DNA of 64,000 bases from NCBI GenBank assembly GCA_020137815.1, contig CM035352.1:7856905-7920904 (forward strand), given 5' to 3'. The notes under the pieces were generated by a model. It saw only the letters and a program-made list of their open reading frames with translations. It made no database searches and had not been told where the DNA came from. This DNA comes from Hormiphora californensis. Its lineage: Eukaryota; Ctenophora; Tentaculata; Cydippida; Pleurobrachiidae. Numbering within the stretch: position 1 is the first letter of the stretch; every line of letters starts with the position of its first letter. This document shows positions 47,104 to 58,664 of the stretch, in pieces. The position numbers were made by a program, and so were the translations under genes.

Positions 47104-50100
47104 ATGGGTAAGAAGACTAAAGTAGGAAAGTCCCGTAAGGACAAGTTTTACCAGCTAGCCAAGGAGACTGGTTACAGGGCCCGATCAGCCTTCAAACTTA
47201 TCCAGCTCAACAGGAAGTTTGGTTTCCTGGAGAATTCTCGAGTGTGCATTGATCTGTGTGCCGCTCCTGGGGGATGGTGTCAGGTTAGTGTCATTGCGTG
47301 GCGTCATAGTGTGACGTCATCGTGACGTCATTAGATCCTATTGTACAGAGTACCCAGCTCACATTGTTTATAGTTATCTCCCAATTCAACCCCCCACTCC
47401 CCGCCCCGGCCCCCTCACCCCCACCCCCCCCCCCCAAATGTTTTGCAACCCCCTCGATATAGTTACGCTCCTTGTTTTGCAGGTAGCTGCCAAGTTCATG
47501 CCGGTATCATCCATCATTGTCGGAGTTGATCTCGTACCCATCAGGTAAGTCTCTTTACTCTTCAGCCTTGTTTTCCCACCTCCCCTCCCTCCTAAGTCCT
47601 ATAACTGTATTATTTCCCAGGCCCATTCCCCCAAATAACTGTATTATTCCCCAGGACTATTCCCAATGTTACGACGATAGTGGATGACATCACGACAGAG
47701 AGTTGTCGATCTAAACTAAAGAAACACCTCCAAACTTGGAAGGCAGACTGTGTGCTGAACGATGGTGCCCCTAATGTTGGACAAGCCTGGGCACAGGATG
47801 CTTTCAGTCAGGGTATGTAGAGGGGGGAACTGTGGGACATCGTTTGCCGCACTTTGTGCGACTGTTAGTGTAGCGGTGATAGCGTCGCCAGGGTTCACTA
47901 TGGGGTGGATGGCACTTTAGAGTTTAGTCAGGGTTGATTTTGTTTTTTCTCCTCCAACTGCAACTCAGCTGTTTCTAAACACCCTCTCCCCCTCTTCCAG
48001 CTCAACTATCTCTATCTAAACACCCCCTCCCTCTCTTCCTCAGCTCAACTGACCCTGCACGCCTTCAAGCTGGCATGTGAGTTCCTCAAGGAGGGTGGTA
48101 TATTCGTCACAAAGGTGTTCCGATCTAAAGACTACCAACCTCTTATGTGGGTCTTCCAGCAACTCTTCAAGAAAGTCATGGCTACCAAACCACAGGCCTC
48201 GAGGAATGAGTCCGCCGAGATATTCGTTGTGTGCCAGGTAACTTCTGCCTTCTTTTCCATCTCTAGCTTTTATCTTTCTCTAATTTCTCTATAAAATCCC
48301 CTTCTTTCAGCACTTCCTGGCCCCTGAGAAGATAGACCCCAAGTTCTTTAGCTACAAAAGTGTGTTTGCTGAGGTCACCAAGGATACGATCAGTAACAAC
48401 AATCAGAAACTAAACCTTATCAACCCCGCCGTAAGTGAAGTTTAAGTCTAACGACTAACAGTGCTGTAATTTAGTGAAGTTTCACACTACATTTAGCCAG
48501 TTTCCTAGTCAAGGAATGAAGTGTGTCAATTTTAAAAGACCACTAGTTTTATTTGTGTCTCTGTCACCATTCCAAAGAGTATAACACTAAGGTCTTGTTC
48601 CCAGAAAAAGACAAGGAAAAGGGAGGGTTATGCCGATGACGCTACCCTGTCCCTTCACAAGACTGTGTCTGCTAGAGAATTCATTGACTCACCTGACTTC
48701 CTTGATCTGTTGAGTATCGCTTACACTATCGGTAAGTGCAATGGTAGGACACTAATATCCGTTGTTTGAACGGACAACTAATTCGTTGATATATAACCGT
48801 GGAGTTTAGCTAACACTCGCAATTCCCCCAAGAATGTGACACTAATTTTACCCCCCCCCCCCCCCCAGAGATGAAAGATGACAAGTTGAAAGACAGCAAA
48901 CATACTACTGATGACATTCTAGAGTACCTCAAAGATGTCAAAGTATTGGGAAAGAAGGAAATCAGGTTAGTGTATAACAGTCTTAAGAAATAAGAAATAA
49001 CTACACTTTGATACAGTTAATTGAATAATTAATATCAGCACTAATATGTAAAAACATGCACTCTTATCTGCTCAGTTATCCGTGCCTAGGCTTAGGACCA
49101 TGGCCAGGGCCTTTTTTGTGAAAGGCAGATTTAACACGCTGAATCTTATCCACTAGCTCCCTAAATGTGGCATTTTCCTCATTTTCCTCCTTATCTTCGT
49201 GTTTATCATCTTCTTCATCTTCTTCATCTTCTTCGTCAACACTATCAATTGGAAAGGTTGGAGCTATCATATCTCCACTGGTATCAGCCGTATCGTTGCT
49301 CTCCGAAACACTATCAATTGGAATGGTTGGAGCTATCATATCGTCACTAGTGTCAGCCGTATCGTTGCTCTCCGAAACACTATCAACTGGAATGGTTGGA
49401 GCTATCATATCGTCACTGGTATCAGCGGTATCGTTGCTCTCCGAAACACTATCAATTGGAAAGGTTGGAGCTATCATATCATCACTAGTGTCAGCCGTAT
49501 CGTTGCTATCCGAAACTAGGAAGGTTCCATTTCCTCCAGCTATCATGATAGACCCTTCCGTAGCTGTATCCGCAACTGGTAGTGCAACTGATAAAGGAAG
49601 GGTCATTATAGTTAGGGGATTTTAGTAAAAAAAGGGCCAAGTTTTCAGCAAAATTTTTAACAAGCTAGGGGGGGGGTGCAGCCCAAAAAAAAACCAACCA
49701 TACCCTGGATTTTCAAAAGTGTTGATTTTTTTTGGTCGTTTTTGATTTTTTTTGATTTTTTTTGGTCGTTTTTGATTTTTTTTAATTTTTTTTGATCTTT
49801 TTTGATTTTTTTTAATTTTTTTTGATCTTTTTTGATTTTTTTTGATCTTTTTTTATTTTTTTTGATCGTTTTTGATTTTTTTTGAATTTTTTTGATCGTT
49901 TTTGATTTTATTTGATCGTTTTTGATTTTTTTTGAACTTTTTGTTCAACATTAAACAATCAAAAAAAATCAAAAACGATCAAAAAAATTCAAAAACGATC
50001 AAAAAAATTCAAAAAAAATCAAAAACGATCAAAAAAAATCAAAAACGACCAAAAAAATCAAAAACGACCAAAAAAAATCAAAGAAATTTCAACCAAAAAC

Positions 50101-53100
50101 GACCAAAAACGACCAAAAAAAACCAACCATACCCTGGGTTTCGGAAAAAGTTTGAATTTTTTTGGGGCTGCACCCCCCCAAGCTAATTTCTTCACCAATA
50201 GGTCCGGATAGGTGTCTAGTATGACCAAAAAAAAGTACACGATAATCGGAAGTGCGCACGCGTACTGAGCGCGCAAGAAGTAAACACATGTAATTACATG
50301 TATTTCTAGCCTGGCACGAAAACCCAAAAACTATCTTAGGAGACGAGTAGAGAAAAAATCAAGGGCACTAGATTGTGTAGCGTCCTCGCATTAGTGGGGG
50401 TAGGTGCTGGAATTAAGTCTCTATCTCATCTGGTTAATTAGATAATTGGATAATTAGATATGCGCATAACCGTATTTTGGCTATATGGCTATAGCCACTT
50501 AGGAATGGTTTATAGACTTTTCACTGGTGCCATTTTGTAGGCAATAGCCAAGTTATGGGGGGTCGACGTCGGACATTTAAGCTCTATCTCCAACCGTTTG
50601 GCCGCTATTTGGCTTTAAAGATGCTCAAAATCGGGCTTTTTACCGTTTTTTGCTCATTTTGAGCATCTTTAAAGCCAAATAGCGGCCAAACGGTTGGAGA
50701 TAGAGCTTAAATGTCCGACGTCGACCCCCCATAACTTGGCTATTGCCTACAAAATGGCACCAGTGAAAAGTCTATAAACCATTCCTAAGTGGCTATAGCC
50801 ATATAGCCAAAATACGGTTATGCGCATATCTAATTATCCAATTATCTAATTAACCAGATGAGATAGAGACTTAATTCCAGCACCTACCCCCACTAATTCG
50901 AGGACGCTACACAATCTAGTGCCCTTGATTTTTTCTCTACTCGTCTCCTAAGATGGTTTTTGGGTTTTCGTGCCAGGCTAGAAATACATGTAATTACATG
51001 TGTTTACTTCTTGCGCACTCAGCGCGCGTGCGCACTTCCGATTATCGTGTACTTTTTTTTGGTCATACTAGACACCTATCCGGACCTATTGGTGAAGAAA
51101 TTAGCTTGTTAAAAATTTTGCTGAAAAAATATACTAAAATCCCCTTACTATTAGCTTAATACACTATACTATAGACCTAAGTCTATCATTTAAAGGAAAA
51201 TACATCTAAGAAACATGTATCGATCGTTGAAACCAATAAAAGCGAAATACAATTATTTCATTCTTATGAACAGTACCTGTTAGTGTAATTGCACACGTCA
51301 ATACCAATAGAATTGTTGGAAAGTTCATTTTTAGAGACGATCAACGCACCGCAAGATGTAGAGGGAAAATGAATGATTGAGCTCTTTATCCCCCCCCTTT
51401 CTCTCACACGGGGTCACCCCTCTGTTTCTCCATCTCTTTGTTTCTCTATCTCCATCTTTTTGTTCCTATTCCTTCATTGAGATTTCAACAGTGTTTCTTG
51501 TTCGTTTCTGATCTGATGAGGCGAGGGTGATACATGTTTTGCAGTTCAAGCAACGCATCAAACATCGTCATTTTATCATTTTGCTTTGGGGCCTAATTTG
51601 GTTTTTGGGACCGGAGAGTCTAGCTATGTTTTATTAAAGTTGATAAAATTAATGTAGCAGGAATGAATAGAGAAACAATGAATGATAGACTTATTTGATG
51701 ATGACCCCCCTGCCCCAGCCCATTTTAATTTCCTACCTCCAGTCCTACTATCTTTCCCTTCCTCTATTTCTCCCATTAAAACACCACCAACTCCACAGGG
51801 CAGTGATAAAGTGGAGGGAGAAGATAATAAAAGAAGAGAACCCAGACCAGGGAAAGGAGGATAAAGAAGAAGAGATGGAGGTTCAGGAGGAAGAGGAGGA
51901 TGAGAAGGTTAGTGTGAGAAGGGTGGATATAAATGCATGATATACCTATCAAGTATTTAATCAAGTATTTAATCACTCTTCTCATCTTCATTATATGAGG
52001 TCGAAAAGAGTAAAATTCAGTTCAGGATTTCTTTCTTCACAGCACTGTATAATATATCTGATTTCAGACTAAGATTGAGCACCAAATCCTGGAGTTGGAG
52101 GCAGCAGAGAAGGTTGCAGAGCGACACAAGAAGAAGAAGCAGAGCAAACTAAAAGAGAAGAATCTGAGCAAAGTGGCCCGAAACTTGGATGTACCGAAAG
52201 AGGCATTTGGCGCAGATGAGGACCCATCTCTATTTAATCTTCACAACATCAAGTCGAAAAAGGTAACACAGAAAATAGTTGTAAATCAAACTTCATTGGC
52301 CCTTAAAATACGAATTTATACTTCCACACTCAAGTGTTCCCTATACTATCTCTATTCATTTTCTAAAAACAACACTGCTTCCATTTCAGCATCTGGACGA
52401 AGTAGAAGAAACCGAGATATCAGCTGGAGAAGAGGACGAAGAAGAAGAGCTGGAGTTCGAGACAGAAGATGAAGATGAGAGTGAGAAAGAAGAAGAAGAA
52501 GAGTCTGGGGAAGAGATAGACTCTGCTTCAGATGAAGATGAGGAGGATGGTAAAGAAGAGGAGGAGGAGGAAGAGAACCCCCTGGTTGTGAAGGAGAGTA
52601 AGGAGAAAGTGGATAAAACTAAACTGTGGTTTAGTAAGGTGAGGAGATCACTTCTCGTTTTGTTGTAATTGTTACGCACGGCTCTCCCTCCTCTCCGGGC
52701 GTTCTCAAATTTCACCACCTTGTCTACCACGGTGAGCTAAGTCCAGCTAGCTTCAACTACTGCCAAGATACAACAAAGGATCAGCTACAACTACAACTCC
52801 TACCTACAATCACATATCAGATAAGAGCGTTCATTTATTGTTCATTTTTTGTTCATTGTATTTCCTAGTGGCTGTTTTCTGTTTTTTAGTTGTCTGTTGT
52901 AGGGTGCCTCCTGTCTGTCCTTATTCCTCGAGTATTGTTGTAGTTGTGTCTTTGTGTCCGTGTTTTGGAGTAGTGGCTTTTGGGCACTGCCACTAGGGCC
53001 TGCGGGGCTCTTTTACTTCTGCTGCCTCCTTCTCTAGTTCCCTTGCCTAGGCAGGTTTGCGTTCCCTCCCTTTTTTAAGGGTTCCGGTTGCTGTACGTTT

Positions 53101-54544
53101 GTAGGGTCCGGTTGGGATTGTGTTAGCCAGGTCTTTTAGTCCACCATTTCTCCTGCAGTGGTGGGTCCCCGCGGCTGTGTTTGGTGTGGGGCCTTGTGTG
53201 AGCCAGTGGGGTGCACCCCGGGTGGCAGTTAGGGCAGTTAGGGCGGCGTGTCTAGGGTGTGAGCTAGGGGGCTCCTGGGGTGGGGAAGGAGGGGGGTTTG
53301 GGTTAGATCTCATCTTATTCACTAACATGAAGCAATCCGACATACCAGGGTTTCATTCTCAGGGCATCTCTCCTGTGTGAGAAAGAGGTAAAGATCTTTC
53401 ACTCTCCACCTAACCCAAACATGTTTCAGGATCACAATATAGAGCGGTTGTATTGATCACAATCACCCACCCATTTTCCAGGTTTTCCGCGTACCTGTTT
53501 CTATATAAGTGCACATTGCTCAGTGTGCAGTATGCAGTATGCACTCCTTCTCTTTTCTAGTTCCCTTTCAGGCAGTCAGTTCTTTTGCTCTACCCTTCTT
53601 CTTCCAGTATTTTGTGTCTTCCGGTTCGTCGTCCTGCCTTGTTAGGCAGGTCATTTTCCAGACAGGGGAAGTTTTTGAAAAATTGGGGGGATAAAGAGAT
53701 ATTCCCAGATGAGGATGAGGAAAGAGGGGTTTTTAAAGAAGATGAGGAGGGGGAGGAAGAGAACCCCTGGTTTAAAGAGAGAAGGGGGAAAGGAAAAGTG
53801 GAAAAAAAAAAAAACTGTGGTTTAGCAAGGTGAGGAGATTGAAAGTTGTAATATCATCACTTTACTATCTTCATTTTGACATTAAAATCCTTTCTGGCTT
53901 CTTCCTATCCAGCACAATTTAGGGTTCTCATTCTCATGAAGTAACCATGTAACACCCCATGTTCCTCAGTTGAAAGAGAAGTTGGCAGAAGATGATGATG
54001 AGGAGGATGAGGACAGAGAGGTGGGAGCCATGGCTAATGCACTGGGTGTAGCTACCGACAAGAAAAGTATGTGAATCCCGGTTTAATAGAGATTAATTTG
54101 TAGCAGTTTGATCAGTTTGTCCCTCTAAGCACGTGTCCTCTCTCTCCGTCTTCCTCCCACTAATACTAACACCAGCATCACCCCTGCTAGAAGTTACATT
54201 CGATGTTCCTGTGGAAACACCCAAAGAAGCTGATAAACCTGAAGAGAAGAAAAAGGAAAAGAAAGGAAATGATGATGATGATGATGATGATGAATCGGAG
54301 ACTGACACAGAAGATGGTACGATAGTGATTAGTGATACAATGGTCTTCTTTTGTAAAATCGTTCGAACAAGGGGTAAAAGATATAGGAACGATGGAGTGA
54401 TTAAAAAAGTCGAGCAAGGCTATGTTAAGACATGCAACTAACATAGTTCACCCTCACAATAGAGTCAGATGATGAAGACTACAGGGAGCTGAGAAAGAAG
54501 AGGAAGAAGGGTCCTGAGGACAAGGAGGACTTGGAGGTAGTACC

Positions 54545-54605
<61 letters not shown>

Positions 54606-54763
54606 CATCTCTCCAGTCTAGCTCTCTCCTCTCTCTCTCTCTCTCTCTCCTCTTCCTATCTCTCTCTCTCTATCCTCTCTCTCTCTCTTCTTCTCTCTCT
54701 ATTCCTTCACTTCTCTCTCTCTCTCCTCTACTCATCTCTCTCTCTCTCTCTATCTCTCTCTCC

Positions 54764-54799
<36 letters not shown>

Positions 54800-56202
54800 C
54801 ATCTAGCTCTCTTCCTCTCTCAGGTAGTACCCGCCCAGAAGAAGCAGAAAGCCCTCACAGCTGCTGAGTTGGCTCTCGGCCAGAAGATTGTTACCAGCAG
54901 AAAGGCAAAGAATGATCTCATCGATGAGGGTTACCACAGGTTAGTGGTGTCACGAGACTAGTGTGAAGGGGTGAAATTGCAATTTATAACTACCACAGGT
55001 TAGTTATAAATTGGGTCATGATGCCTGTCTGGTGGTCCCGATCTGAGCGCATAAGCACTGATAAATCAAAAAGGGTCACCGCCAGACAGATTTTCCCTCA
55101 GTACCGATCTTTTAAGACTTCGATCATGCTAAAATACATGCGACAATTAAACCACGTGTTTGAACCTGGGTCTGGTTCAGGTTTGCTCCTCACATGTCAC
55201 AACACCAGGTTTGAAAGTGGGGTGGCCGGGAGGGGGGACACGTCTCTCACCATCCATTCCCAACCCTAACCTCACATCTCCAGAGTTGTTACATCTCACT
55301 AGGTTTGCTCCTCCACTAACCTCCCTAACCTCACCAGGTTTGCGTTTGGTGACGAGGAGAATGTTCCTGATTGGTTCGAAGATGAGGAAAAGAAGTATTA
55401 CAAGAAGGCCATGCCAGTAACCAAGGAGGAGGTAGAGGAGTACAAGCAGCAGATCAGGGAAATCAATGCCCGGCCTATTAAGAAGATCGCAGAGGCAAAG
55501 GCTAAACAGAAGTACAAGGTACGTAGTATATTAGGTGAGGTGGGGTACATAGTATTTACATTTATTGTCCAGACGGAAGGAGACAACTAAACTTCCTCTT
55601 TGACCATCATGCGGCTAATAAATCGATCCTTCTCTGTTTCAATAACACACTCACCCCCCTTTTCCAGGCGATGAAGAAGCTGAAAAAGTTGGCAGAGGCA
55701 GCAGACTTGATCACGGATAACACAGACGGTCAACAGGCGGAACAGGTTCACAAACTCAGACAAATGATGAAAAAGAATGCACTGGCAAAGAAGAAACAGG
55801 AGACGACTTATGTGAAGGCTAAACGAAGTAAGTGTATGTGGTTACCAGTGGTTACCGGGTTACTAGGTTACCAAATTCTACCGAAAGGTCACAGAAAGAA
55901 CGGTGTTGTAACCTTGTCATAGCGTAACGAAGTTCAAAGTGCATAATAATGATTACAGCCAAATTATTTTGAAGCAGTTAAATCTGTAACATTAATTTGA
56001 AGCACTTTGTAACATTGATTGTGTTTCCTCAGTGCACGGAAAACATCAGAAGAGACCTGCAGATGTGAAGGGTCGAGTAAAGTACGTGGACAGCAGGATG
56101 AAGAAGGACGTGGACGGGATGAAGAGAGCAGAGGCCAAGAAGAAGGGGGCAGCAAAATCCAAATCAAGGAATCGAGTAGGCCACAAACCTAGATCCCGGT
56201 GA
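47104..56202 (+). CDS. FTSJ3: Pre-rRNA 2'-O-ribose methyltransferase FTSJ3/Spb1, 17 exons, 809 aa
   Basis: Exons: 47104-47283, 47483-47544, 47655-47812, 48044-48237, 48311-48430, 48605-48731, 48869-48965, 51799-51907, 52068-52262, 52390-52638, 53970-54066, 54176-54316, 54463-54536, 54824-54939, 55338-55518, 55668-55827, 56033-56202; 2430 nt in one frame. The N-terminal FtsJ domain shows [13 protein letters not shown] (catalytic Lys), [14 protein letters not shown] (SAM site), [12 protein letters not shown] (Asp), [14 protein letters not shown] (Lys) and [12 protein letters not shown] (Glu), so the K-D-K-E set is complete. An acidic middle follows, then the Spb1 C-terminal domain ([32 protein letters not shown]) and a basic tail. 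The protein acts in the nucleolus in large-subunit rRNA maturation (family knowledge). Length is close to human FTSJ3 (847). Intron 7 is 2.8 kb and contains another gene and foldback elements. Confidence 0.96.
47600..48043. repeat. Duplicated acceptor/exon-start segments in FTSJ3 introns 2 and 3
   Basis: Intron 2: TAACTGTATTATTTCCCAGG then CCCATTCCC precedes the real TAACTGTATTATTCCCCAGG then ACTATTCCC at 47655. Intron 3: CTCTTCCAG then CTCAACTATC, 43 bp upstream of the real CCTCAG then CTCAACTGACC at 48044, with a third weaker CAACTCAGCTGTTTCTAAAC copy. Both are single local duplications across the acceptor. Confidence 0.85.
49076..51328 (-). CDS. Secreted acidic-repeat protein with basic C-terminus, 2 exons, 187 aa, nested antisense in FTSJ3 intron 7
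   Basis: Exon 1 (51328-51277) encodes a signal peptide, [18 protein letters not shown], with donor GTACTG. Exon 2 (49587-49076) joins in phase 1; 564 nt total close exactly. The mature part has four ~23-28 residue repeats ([20 protein letters not shown]) with an N-glycosylation sequon NDT in each. A very acidic stretch follows ([20 protein letters not shown]), then a basic helix ([16 protein letters not shown]), dibasic KK, and [11 protein letters not shown] ending the protein. Acidic spacer, dibasic site and terminal Gly resemble precursors of processed, possibly amidated, peptides. That is inference; no family was recognised. Confidence 0.72.
49612..51150. mobile_element. Foldback element (~1.0 kb without insertion), split by a nested one
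   Basis: The left end TTAGGGGATTTTAGTA and right end TACTAAAATCCCCTTA are inverted, and arms match inward to a short loop near 50646 (ATGCTCAAAAT and ATTTTGAGCAT). Right-arm sequence GGTGAAGAAATTAGCTTGTT corresponds to a left arm interrupted after AAGCTA by the nested element. It lies in FTSJ3 intron 7 and equally in the intron of the antisense gene. Modules such as GGGCACTAGATTGTGTAGCG and ATTAGATAATTGGATAATTA also occur in the foldback at 62332. Confidence 0.9.
49668..50179. mobile_element. Nested foldback element with AAGCTA target-site duplication
   Basis: Begins GGGGGGGTGCAGCCC and ends GGGCTGCACCCCCCC, flanked by AAGCTA at 49662-49667 and 50180-50185. The uninterrupted right arm of the host palindrome has a single AAGCTA, so the duplication is real. 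Inside, ~18-20 bp units (TTTTTGATTTTTTTTGATCG) run for about 220 bp and their complement follows (AAAAACGATCAAAAAAATTC). Confidence 0.92.
52639..53969. other. FTSJ3 intron 10 with a decayed partial duplicate of exon 10
   Basis: 53700-53832 repeats, with changes, the last ~130 nt of exon 10 plus its donor (GAGGAAGAGAACCCC, AACTGTGGTTTAGCAAGGTG then AGGAG). The copy contains a 13-A run and is unlikely to be used. The 1 kb between real exon and copy is GT/C-rich with no recognised element. A 98-codon minus frame at 53047-53343 is not supported. Confidence 0.75.
54537..54823. repeat. CT-rich FTSJ3 intron bounded by a 13-bp direct repeat
   Basis: This 287-bp intron is nearly all (CT)n and CT-rich sequence. 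AGGTAGTACCCGC occurs at the upstream exon border (TTGG-AGGTAGTACCCGC-TCGC) and again at the downstream border (CTC-AGGTAGTACCCGC-CCAG). The first copy supplies the donor GTAGTA and the second the acceptor CAG and the codons VVPA. Confidence 0.95.
54925..55345. repeat. Junction duplications in FTSJ3 intron 14
   Basis: TACCACAGGTTAGT (exon end plus donor at 54939) recurs at about 54991. At the other end CATCTCACTAGGTTTGCTCC precedes the real CCTCACCAGGTTTGCGTTTG at 55338, with a weaker CACCAGGTTTGAAAG at about 55204. Confidence 0.8.
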
Positions 56203-57234
56203 TCACATTTTAATAGATCGGACAGTTTTTAGGGGCTTTTATTTAACTTATTACCTCGATATTAACTTATTACCCGGAGTGATCTGAATAAGGTTGTGCG
56301 TGATCTGATCAGGGTTGTACGTGATGTTTCTATCTGCATTCTGTTTTAGTAGGCCAGAGAGCAATCAACTGATCTGTGACGTAGACACTCATTTACAACA
56401 TTTTTAATTGGACAAGCCAAAATATTGTCTTTTTCTTTGCCTATTCTCCCTTTCTCTTTCTCTCTCTCTCTTTCCCTATCTCTCTATCTCTCTCTGAGAG
56501 TCTCTCTCTATGGCATGTGTTGGCACATTTTTGGACGTCTTCGCCTTTCTCCTTCATTCCTATGTGCGATCATATCAGCGACGATTGGAGGAAAATAAAT
56601 TGGAAAATGGTCGTTGAAAAAACTATTCAGCCAATCATAACAGCTGATGAGAGAGAGAGAAAGAGAAAGGAGAGAGAAAGGAATTGGAGAGATGGAAATT
56701 GGTCAGACAAAACATAGAGACAATAATTCCTCGGTGGCAGCCTGTAGTAGTCCGGCAGCACGATTTAGTTCTTTCATCTTAGGCTTCTTCCCTTCAAATA
56801 CCTACAAGTGCAGCACTGTCTGACGTTGCAGGAGACACCAGAGCGAGAGCTTTTCGTGGACTGAGGTCTGAGAGATCGGAGAGAGATAGAGAGCTTCCGC
56901 AGGCGCTGAGACTTGAGAATTCGGAGATACAGAGAGCTTTGCAGGGACTCGGAACTTAAAAAATAGAGGGAGAGATAGAGAGCTTTCCTGGCACTGAGAG
57001 ACCGGAGAGGGAGAGAGAGAGAGCTTTCCTGGCACTGATCACTGAGAGATCGTTAGATCAGGCATCATCTAGAGATCAGCTTTTCAGGGAAGAATCTAGA
57101 GAGCTTTTCAGGGGGAATAATCTGGAATCTAGTACGTGTCTGTTGTAACAAGTTGACACTGCCAGCTGCAGCTCAGATCTCAGACAGACTTCACACAGTT
57201 CCACCAGGTGTGCGTGTTCTTTTGTGAAAATAAA
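56203..57234. other. Intergenic region FTSJ3-esterase
   Basis: Includes the FTSJ3 3' UTR, a CT-rich stretch (56450-56510) and a degenerate GA-rich tandem repeat with core GAGAGCTTTCCTGGCACTGA at about 56840-57115. No coding exon supported. The esterase promoter and 5' UTR should lie in its last few hundred bases. Confidence 0.55.
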
Positions 57235-58089
57235 ATGTCCCTTTTTTCACTCCTTCTCGTTCTTCTTGGAGTGGTCGTCCCTGGATCTGAATCCTGTAAA
57301 CGGAAGATTTCCCGAAGGTAAGTGCGGTATGCTGAACAATGTTCAGTGAACATGATACCTGTTCTAACCGGTCATATAGCTAGATAGGGGGCTAAATTTT
57401 CATCTAATTTGTTCTGTTTCTGTTTTCATTATTGTCATTGTTGTCTCGGGTATGTGTTTTTGATAGTTCGGGTGGTGTATCAGTTCTAGTTTATACAATG
57501 GCCTGGCCCTAGGCGTTATACATCAAAACCCCACATTATGTCTTACTGACTTTGTCTTAATCGATTTAAACTGTTCCCTACTCATCCGTTAGTTTCAAAC
57601 AATCATGCATCACATATTATGTGAATATAATATGTCTGACTGACTAATCTGATCTCCGAATACAGCTCACTTTTCAGTTGCTTTAGGGGTAGGACTGTTT
57701 AGGAATGTATTTTGAGCAGAGATGGACACTGGACAGTGCTCTCTTTCTGCTCCGCTTTTCTTTTTTTTCTTTTTTTTTCATGTCTTCATCGTTCCTATAT
57801 CTGTCACCCCTATATCTGCTCCGCTTCTTGGGTCATGTTCATGTCTTTGTGGCATACCGCTCTGATGACGAGTAGTGTCATTTTGTTTGGCCCTGGCCGG
57901 CGTGTCCGGTATATAATATCAAAACCCAAATTGTTATTTGCTCTCTCTTTTCTCTCTCTCACTCATCCCTTCTCTCTCTCCCTAGCATTCTCTCTATCAT
58001 TCTCTCTATCATTCTCTCCCTCCCCGCTCGAAAATGTTTATATCAAAATTCAAAACCCAAATTGTTATTTTCTCTCTCTTTTCTCTCTC

Positions 58090-58125
<36 letters not shown>

Positions 58126-58129
58126 TCTT

Positions 58130-58204
<75 letters not shown>

Positions 58205-58566
58205 CTCTTTCTCTCCCCCTCTCTGGCCCGGCCCTTCCTCAGGCCCCAGATTGAACATTTCATATACATTTGCATGTGAAGTAGCCTGGTATAATACCAC
58301 TCTAATTCAGCCACCATTAAAATATTATCTAAGATCCACAATCCCTTCTCTCTCTCTCTCTCCCTATCATTCTCCCTATCATTCTCTCCCTCCCCGCTCG
58401 AAAATGTTTATTTTCGATGCCCCCTCTCGATCGCTTGCATAATAAAATTAAACCTTACTGGGTCATTGTGTTATGTTATGTCCTCCCATTATCTCTCCAT
58501 GCTATAAATCCCTCTCCCTCTCTCATGTATTTCACTGTCTCCCCCTGCTTATTGGGCTAAGAACCA

Positions 58567-58664
<98 letters not shown>

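Noticed and set aside
49932-50186. 84-codon Lys/Asn-rich frame
   Set aside because: Translation of the AAAAACGATC tandem units inside the nested foldback element.
53047-53343. 98-codon minus frame in FTSJ3 intron 10
   Set aside because: Composition follows a GC-rich intron; no splice partner or domain.
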